From: Helicostylum pulchrum
Lineage: Eukaryota > Mucoromycota > Mucoromycetes > Mucorales > Mucoraceae
DNA length: 64,000 nucleotides
Direction of reading: 5' to 3'
Assembly (NCBI GenBank): GCA_025677825.1
Contig: JAIXMO010000047.1
Span: forward strand, 1-64,000
Shown: positions 57,503 to 64,000 of the stretch, piece after piece
How the letters are laid out: each line of letters opens with the position of its first letter
How positions within the stretch are numbered: position 1 is the stretch's first letter
Notes under the pieces: model-generated
Database searches by the model: none
What the model was told of the DNA's origin: nothing
What the model saw: only the letters and a program-made list of their open reading frames with translations
Made by a program: the position numbers and the translations under genes

Positions 57503-58866
57503 ATGAAGATATTGTCAAGTGCTATTGTCGCGACCTTTGTATCTAGCGTTTTCGGTAATACCGCCTCTCTGTTTTTTAATCCATTAATACCATAAAAAAA
57601 TAACGCTTTTAATATGTGTAGCTCGTTCTGCTGTTTACATGTCATATGGTGAAGCTCAACAAGTTGAAGACACACCTCAAGTCTCGATGGATGCTTTTTC
57701 CATGTACTATTCACACATGATGGATAACAGTGCCGACCATCCCGCTTTCAAATTACAAGATGGACAACAAATGAATTCTTTCTTACCTACTTCCAATGAC
57801 TTATTTACAAAGAAAGTAAACGCCAACTTGATGGTTGTTGTTTCTGGCGTTCAAGCACCTCAAGGTATTCCCTCTCCCCCTTTTTTTTTATTTCCTAAAA
57901 AAAAAAAAAAAACTAACATTTTTTTTCTTTTGTAATAAGATATTCTTGCTGAGACAACCCTTTTTGTTTCAGATGATGAATCTAAAGATTATGTTTCTTT
58001 AGCTCAGTCTGCTTTCAAGGATACCGATAGTGCTATTATGATCGCAAGTGAACAGGTTTGTTTCATCCCTCTCCTTTTAACAAACATGAAACGCGTATAT
58101 TTATGTTTATTATTTATTTTAGACGGAGATTAGACAAGGTACTGAAGCTACTGAAGAAGCATTTGGACGCTTTGACAATGATTTCAGTGATTTAGATGTC
58201 GCCGTTTTTGATAAGACCAAAGAAGCCGATCAACAATTTATTATTCAAGTTGAACAAGCAAAGACACTTGCTCTTAGTTCATCCAACATGAAATTGATTG
58301 AGATCACTGCTTTAGAGGTAAAAAAAAAAAAAACTAAAATACTTGACTTTATAGAGTAGAAAATATTAACATTTTTTTTCTTTCTGCTTTGCCTGTAGAC
58401 ACTTGGTAAGGCATACGGTTTCGAATCCAAACAATACAAGGAAGCCAATCTCGTAATGAGAGATCTTTTTGAAAAGTTCATTATACCAAACTTCCCTACC
58501 GACGGATTCTCTACATTTATCTTGACACCTGCTACCAAGAACCAAATGCGTCGTGATATTCCTGTACTTACACAAGGTGTTTGTTTCAAGACATTAAACG
58601 ATTGTAACAATGGTACCAGCCAATGTAGCGGCAATGGTCAGTGCGCTCAAGTTCAGGAGAACTGTTTCAGCTGTCAATGTAAATCTTCTCAATTCGTTGG
58701 TGATTCTTGCCAATACATCAATTCTGTTGCTGATTTCCAATTGTTGTTCTGGACTGCTGTCTTGTTGATCGTTATCACTGCCAGTGTTGTTGTTTGTGTT
58801 TACCAAAGTGGTGATATGGTCGATGGTGGTATCATCATGGCTCAATCTCTTCCTAAACAAGACTAG
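57503..58866 (+). CDS. Vps3844/DUF3844-type ER membrane protein
   Basis: Exons 57503-57554, 57622-57864, 57940-58055, 58123-58317, 58399-58866; 357 residues. N-terminal signal peptide MKILSSAIVATFVSSVFA, a luminal domain, then a compact Cys-rich module near the C-terminus (VCFKTLNDCNNGTSQCSGNG, CFSCQC, GDSCQY) resembling an EGF fold, one membrane helix (LFWTAVLLIVITASVVVCVY) and a short cytosolic tail ending LPKQD. This architecture and the Cys pattern match the fungal Vps3844 C-terminal domain family, type I membrane proteins of the secretory pathway whose role is not settled. The intron after exon 3 uses a GTTTGT donor. Confidence 0.82.
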
Positions 58867-58944
58867 TTTTTTTTTTTTTGAAATAAAATGAAATATATTT
58901 ATTATTTTTTATTTTGATTTTTAAGGCATAAATAAAAAAAAAAA

Positions 58945-58956
58945 GGGGGGGGGGGG
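58945..58956 (+). repeat. Poly-G run
   Basis: Twelve consecutive G in the 3' spacer between convergent genes, followed by a GGA/GAG purine tract to about 59000. Confidence 0.9.
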
Positions 58957-59216
58957 AGGAGGAGAGAAGAGGGTATTTGCGATGAGGGGAAAGATGTGAA
59001 AGTGGAATGAAAGGAGTGCTTTGAATGAAAAAAAAAGGGGATATTTCTTTAAAGGATAATGAATAGTCCTTTGTGTGTTTAAATGCTAATAAAATGAATG
59101 ACGTTTATGTAAAAAAGTGAATTATGTTGTTAAAATGAAGTTAATATAATGAAAAAAAAAAATGAATGAGGGCATAAATTATAAAATTTTGGTTCGTTAA
59201 AATGATTGGGTTTTCT

Positions 59217-59909
59217 TTAGTGAATACGATCTGAATAAGAATAAGGTATTGGGAGCCTTGTTGGTAAAGGTGCAACTAAGACAGGATTGCTGTGATAATA
59301 TGAGTGGCATTCTTTAGAAGGTGAAGGTAACCATACGTTAGGTGGAGTGATAGGTGGTGATCGCATGTCCGGCATCGATCTTTTACGAGATTTACGAATA
59401 CCTTGAAGTGTGCGGTATCGGTTAAAGCAAGTGGCACGTTTTCGGTGTGGCAATTGACCTGATATTTGACCCCAAGTTAATCCTCTTGCAACACCTTCAC
59501 AGATAATTGCATCCTCTACGTTGGAAAAACGACTTCGAGGTTTACCATTATTACTTTGTCTTTTATTGCTGTAATATTCTGCTTGCTCTTGTTGAGGTGA
59601 AAGAGGAGGAGAAGAGAGTTGACTAATTACAGTCGGGTTAAGCATGTCAGCAACTACAACAATAGAAAAAGTATTAGTATATGTAACTTTTTTCGTTTTC
59701 TTTTTCAGTGCTTACTCTTCATTGTGTGTTATAAAAAAAAGTGTTGTATGAAAGAGTTTATATACGAAAAAGATATAGTATATTAATAAAAAAAAAAAGG
59801 AAATGGTTATGGAACGGTTTGTATTTATACCTTTTTTTTCACGATAAGGGACAACTGCATTTAGGTTAAATATGTTATAACCAAGTTTAGGTAATTTGAC
59901 AGCATCCAT
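59217..59909 (-). CDS. SANT/Myb-like DNA-binding protein
   Basis: Exons 59831-59909 and 59217-59653, separated by an unusually long (177 nt) intron; 171 residues. A short N-terminus MDAVKLPKLGYNIFN precedes a Ser/Pro/Gln segment and a single Myb/SANT repeat at about 65-115: RSRFSNVEDAIICEGVARGL, TWGQISGQLPHR and CFNRYRTLQG. The three helices carry the expected tryptophan/aromatic spacing (Phe, Trp, Tyr). A basic RKSRKR stretch, likely nuclear localisation, follows, then a Pro-rich tail. A small nuclear regulator of unknown targets. Inside the intron there may be an alternative short exon near 59715, so the 5' structure is less certain. Confidence 0.75.
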
Positions 59910-60603
59910 TTGGAAAACGGACAAGAAATAAATAAAACCCTAATTTTATTTCCCCCTTTGGTAATGTAAGGGCAAAGGACATAAATCAATTTTTCCTTTA
60001 ATTTGTCTCTTTTGTCGTTGTGTGATTGTGCGTGCGCTTGCGGGCAAAAAAAAAAAAGCTTGTGTGTGTCTGTACGTGTGGAACAAAGGAATGTATAATT
60101 GAAAAAACTATTTTATCCCGTCTATTCTTTTTTATCCCCCATTCTTTAAAAGTAATATGATGATAATGTATATAACAATATTTATCGTTATATTATAATA
60201 TAATTTAATAAATAAATAAATAAAAAGTCATTTAAAACAATCATAAACAAGATGGAATAAAATATAAAATAAAAAAGCCAGAATTTAAGGATGTTGTCCG
60301 TGACACTATGCAGAATATTACAATGATTTATGGAGAAAAAAAAAAAAGGTAGCGGTGTAAAGTGATGTATTTTGTTTTTGTTCAGTGTCTTTTTGGACGA
60401 TATACAAAGAGTTAAATCCCCCCTCCAGGAGTTTCTATTAAAGGGTCTTGAAAATGTAATAACACTGTTACAAAACTTTATTATGCATAATTTTAATCTA
60501 CACAAAATATACACTCACACACACACACAAATACAAAAAAAAAAAAATTAAAAAAACATAATAATTATAATAATAAATCTACTCGTTGTCATTTGTTTCT
60601 ATC
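59910..60603. other. Spacer between SANT gene and ACL4-like gene
   Basis: About 690 bp: promoter of the SANT gene (minus) and 3' flank of the Acl4-like gene (minus). CA microsatellite at about 60512-60529; no gene. Confidence 0.5.
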
Positions 60604-61796
60604 CTATTCTTCCATAGCATCTTCATCTTCAGATTCAATTTCAAAGTTTTCATCAATCTCTTCCTCAGGTTCTTCAACAGAAGTAGGTACAATTTGATTA
60701 ATAGTAGCAATAAGTTCATTTGAGTGTTCAAACATGGCATCATCATCAGATCCAATCATATTATACAACTATTAAAAAAAAAAAAAAAATCGTTATTAAA
60801 ATAAATAAAATACAACCCCCTTTTTTTCTTTTAGCAAGTTTATATACCTTGACAGCGGTTTCTAAGCAATCTCTTGCGTCAGCCCATAACGCAAACTTTT
60901 CCTCTTGCGTCCTTTCCTCATCATCACCTAAACAATAATAAGTCCAACCATAAAGATACCATAAATCCACCACCTCATCATTTTCCTTTTGCAAGTTTTC
61001 CAAAACAGTAAAAGCGTGTTCAAACATGCCTAATTCTAAAAGTAACTTGACCAGAGATAATCTAGTATCATAAATGGGTATCGACGCATCACCAATTTCT
61101 TTATGGATCCATAATTCCATACTCTTATTTAACATAGATGCTGCTTCTTCGTTACGTTGTTGACTTAATCTGACTGAAGCTAATAATTGATATACTTCAG
61201 GGTGATTTGGATCTACTTGTTGTGCTTGTTGTAAAAATTCCTCGCATTTTTGTTCAGCTTCTGGTTCGAAACTAGAATCCTAAATTAGTATCCGCTTTAT
61301 GTTTTAAACATTTCCATATATACTTTACCAGCAATCAGTCAAATAAATTTCGGTCATAGAACACAACGCACTGGAAATTTTAGAAGCGAGAGTTTGGGCC
61401 TCTTCGGAATTAGCTGCCAAATTATTTCTTTCCTTTACCATCAAATCAACACCCTTTTGAAAGTTGTCAATAGCTTCCTTTTCTACTGATAATTGTCCCA
61501 AATACATGTATTTAGAGTAACTAGCATTGGGTTCAAGTTTAATAGATTCTAATAAATGCTATATAACAATCCATATCAATACTTTTTCTGCTTTTTTACT
61601 CTTTTTTTCTTTTTACCTTTCTTGCCAACTCAAACTTTTCAAGTTCTAATTCAACTTGACCTGTAATCTCTAATAATTCGGCATTATGAGGCTCAAGTTC
61701 TAAAGCCTTTTGACAAAAGGCGTATGCTGCAGGGTACTGAAGTGAATCGATATTCTCCAAGATTCTTGGCTTTAAATCTGCTACTGTATATGACAT
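60604..61796 (-). CDS. ACL4: TPR assembly chaperone of ribosomal protein L4 (Acl4-like)
   Basis: Exons 61617-61796, 61329-61558, 60848-61271, 60604-60768; 332 residues. TPR units: YAFCQKALELEPHNAELLEI, KYMYLGQLSVEKEAIDNFQK, CEEFLQQAQQVDPNHPEVYQ, and WYLYGWTYYCLGDDEERT. Family-specific features are MTEIYLTDC-FEPEAEQKCEEF, WADARDCLETAVK and a very acidic C-terminal tail (about 30 of 50 residues Glu/Asp). Yeast Acl4 binds newly made Rpl4 and escorts it to the nucleus for 60S assembly; fission yeast has an orthologue. For the second intron I chose the acceptor TTCTAG at 61272, since it gives CFEPEAEQ; the earlier TTTAG 10 nt upstream shifts the frame. Confidence 0.85.
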
Positions 61797-62303
61797 TTTT
61801 TTTTATAAAAAGAAATATTTTTTGAATAAAAAAAAAAGGGGACGGCATACCAATATAAGCCTGAGGTTAAACAAGAAGAAAAAAATGAAAACAAGTCACG
61901 TATCGTTTTGGGAAAGCCACGACCATCCTCCATTGTACAATAGTATTTTGCAGAATACAGAACTTGCTGCAAAAGTTCGAATAGATGTATAATAGACTTA
62001 CTGTTGCTGTTGCTATTGTTGTGATGATCAAAAAGTAATTTTTATTTTGGGGGGAAAAGTACGCTATCCTCCCCAACCCCTCGCTGAAAAGCACCCCTCT
62101 CTCTTTTTTTTTCATCTGCGCACTTTGCCGTCTGCTCAATTGTATACTTTTTTTTTTAACTACTGCACCGAAATATTTCGATATATACAACTACACTTTT
62201 TTGTTTACAAAAAAAAAAAGGGTTGTTTTTTGTTACACGACTATGTAAACAACAATTCTTTTAATTGGGGTTAGAAGCATATCTCTCCCCCTTTTTGTGT
62301 CAC

Positions 62304-62385
62304 TTTTTCAAACGGACTTTAATCTGTATTTCCCTTGCATTGCATTTTATCGATCCAATAAATTGTTTTATCTTTTTTTTTTAAG
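62304..62385 (+). repeat. Promoter-like element shared with 30690-30768
   Basis: Plus-strand TTTTTCAAACGGACTTTAAT, CTGTA, C/T-run, GCAT, TTTTATCGATCCAA, TTGTTTTATC and T-run. Same order, spacing and most bases as the minus strand at 30690-30768. Confidence 0.65.
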
Positions 62386-63852
62386 GGCGAAGAAGGCGAC
62401 ACGGAAGCACCGACTTATGCTGGTGAATTTTTCCCTCGTCATCGTTCAACACATAATTTCAATACTACGGTTGCTTGACGGTCGACGTATCCGTGTTCAC
62501 CGACATGTTCGTGACAACAAAAATTACATCTTTAATACGGCGCGCCAAAAACTACTCTTTAATACGTTTTTATAACACAAACCCGCAACACGGTGAAGCG
62601 TTTTATTACCAAAAAAATTATATTAAATCTCCCTTGCCATAACTTTGAATCTGCAAGCGCCCGCCGACTTCGACGTGAATGGTTTCATGAATTGATCCAA
62701 AACAATTCTTTATTCCGTTTAAGATTCACACAGACTTTTTTTTTTTAGATTACTTGTTCGAGCAAAACAGTTTGATTGCCGTAAAAGGTCCCCTCCCCAC
62801 GTTCCCTTTAATTAGGTACAATAACCTTGTTATGCAAATTATATAAAATAATAACGTGGAAAATATCTATCACTAGTTTTTATTTAAAAAAAATGTTAAT
62901 AATCGAGGAACTATAATAAACTCATAATAGGCCACATCGCCTTAAGTAAAAAAAAAAAAAAATCAGTCGGGCAAAGGCCATGTGTTCATTCAATTGACAG
63001 CCAAAGTAACTTTTTCCTCTTTAAAATCTGTTCGATATAGGATCCAGATGGTGTCCAGTGGTATATTTTTTTTCCCTTCCATTTGCAATCGCACACACAA
63101 AGGTTTTCTGATAGAATTATATGTGCTATTATTTGTCGGCACACCACAATCGACATGTTTAAGATAGATCCTTTCACAAGACAGTCAGAAGTAAATTTAT
63201 ACTAGAAGCATATAGCGAGCTCCTAACTGTAACCGGGGCTCTTTAACTAAACTTCCTGTTTTATGGTATGGTAAACTTGGCATAGAGATGTAGTCTAACA
63301 AAGACTTTTTTTTATGTTGTATTTCCGACCTTGTATCTTCATGAGAGTTTCAATGTTAGATAATTCTCGCTAGCCTATACTCGACGGTTTCTTTAGGAAA
63401 ACCCATGCCCTTTTGTACGAACGTAAAGAAAACGAAAATGCTATATATAAAAAAATGGCAGAATAAATACCGCTTAGTGATAATTGAATCATTTTTATGT
63501 TACACTTGCTGTTCAAAAAAAAAACACTGACATTTTTGCCAAGCGCCTGCTTCACTTTAAGGTTTTGTCTCATTCTAATCCAGATGCACCTTAGTATATA
63601 ATTCACCATCAGAAAAAAAAAATGTCTTTGGGCCTTTTATCCTTTTATCTATTTGCAGAACTTGTACACACACGTTCAAAAAATCCCGCAATTGCAGTTC
63701 CCATTTACGCTAGTAGACATTACAGAAAAAACCCGTATCACTTTTTTTTTATGTCAGACGAAATATGTCATTTGGGGCAAATGGTAACAACATGACGCAA
63801 TTTAACTAGGTTGTTTGGGAGATTCAAAACTTTGACACCGACCAAACCGTGG

Positions 63853-63863
63853 TATATATAAAA
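63853..63863 (+). promoter_or_regulatory. TATA box of secreted-protein gene
   Basis: TATATATAAAA about 60-66 bp upstream of the ATG at 63919. Confidence 0.55.
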
Positions 63864-63918
63864 ACTCTTCTTTTTTTTTTATCAAGGGTACTCCTAACAT
63901 TTATTTATATTTTATAGT

Positions 63919-64000
63919 ATGCTCAAGTCTACACTTTTAACAGCCTGTGCTCTTTTCGCTGGAGTTTCAGCTAAACTCGGTATCACTATTCCCGACGCCG
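63919..64000 (+). CDS. Start of a secreted protein (partial, runs off right edge)
   Basis: Only the first 27 codons are in the window: MLKSTLLTACALFAGVSA is a clear signal peptide with probable cleavage after SA, followed by KLGITIPDA. A well-placed TATA box supports a real, likely strongly transcribed gene. Product unknown. Confidence 0.65.
   Translation, partial: MLKSTLLTACALFAGVSAKLGITIPDA

Larger units (their letters stand above)
61797..63918. other. Gene-poor region with shared element and coding scraps
   Basis: About 2.1 kb. It contains the Acl4 promoter (left), the element shared with 30.7 kb (62304-62385), coding-like scraps on the plus strand at about 62480-62740 (for example ARRLRREWFHELIQNNSLFR), and the promoter of the secreted-protein gene (right). 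No intact gene seen. Confidence 0.45.

Noticed and set aside
61867..62274. Open frames on both strands upstream of Acl4
   Set aside because: Built mostly from T- and A-runs coding Phe/Lys; this is the Acl4 promoter and leader.

Overview
The window is nuclear DNA from a filamentous fungus, most likely an early-diverging zygomycete (Mucoromycota, Mucorales-like). The base composition is AT-rich. Nearly every gene is broken by short GT-AG introns of about 45-90 nt, and homopolymer A/T tracts surround the genes. The gene content also fits: a CSL (Su(H)-type) transcription factor, a type IIC Na,K-ATPase-like pump, an ERT1/AcuK-type zinc-cluster regulator, Erg4, Med27, and an SR-type SWAP protein with a minor-spliceosome-type AT-AC intron. 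I cannot name the species. All exon joins were worked out by hand from splice-site sequence, reading phase and family resemblance.

Layout. 1-2 kb: a TPS2-type trehalose synthase/phosphatase (minus), running off the left edge inside its phosphatase domain. 2-5.5 kb: gene-poor, with tRNA-Ile(AAT), followed by a strongly C-depleted stretch. 5.5-14 kb: a three-EH-domain endocytic protein (+), a HAD phosphatase (-), an intronless CSL factor (-) and a sugar transporter (-). 14-17.5 kb: non-coding, with a diverged direct repeat of about 300 bp flanking a poly-C run and a coding-like scrap. 17.5-28.5 kb is dense: a small unknown protein, a Sec7 ARF-GEF, a quinone oxidoreductase, ribosomal protein L12, an N-myristoylated EF-hand protein, sterol C-24(28) reductase and an alpha-arrestin. 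28.5-31.4 kb: gene-poor, with a structured GC-rich element and a decayed gene. 31.4-43.6 kb: a CCDC137-like nucleolar protein, Mediator subunit 27, a P-type ATPase, APC3/Cdc27 and an ERT1-like factor. 43.6-48.8 kb: gene-poor, with tRNA-Cys(GCA), a frameshifted serine-recombinase-like gene, an orphan exon and a MITE-like element. 48.8-64 kb: an ABHD10-like esterase, SWAP/CLASRP, seipin, a decayed gene related to the one at 30 kb, an AIG2-like cyclotransferase, a coiled-coil protein, a Vps3844-type membrane protein, a SANT/Myb protein, the Acl4 ribosome-assembly chaperone and the start of a secreted protein.

Neighbouring genes do not form one pathway, as is normal for such a genome. Themes recur: carbon and storage metabolism (trehalose, sugar uptake, gluconeogenic regulator), membrane lipid and trafficking (Erg4, seipin, Sec7, EH protein, arrestin), and gene expression (Med27, CSL, ERT1, SWAP, L12, Acl4, CCDC137). 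Several genes have a TATA box about 65-78 bp upstream of the ATG.

The most interesting signals are the AT-AC (U12-type) intron inside a gene for a splicing regulator, two decayed members of an unrecognised gene family, a roughly 75 bp element shared between 30.7 kb and 62.3 kb, and a broken recombinase-like gene.
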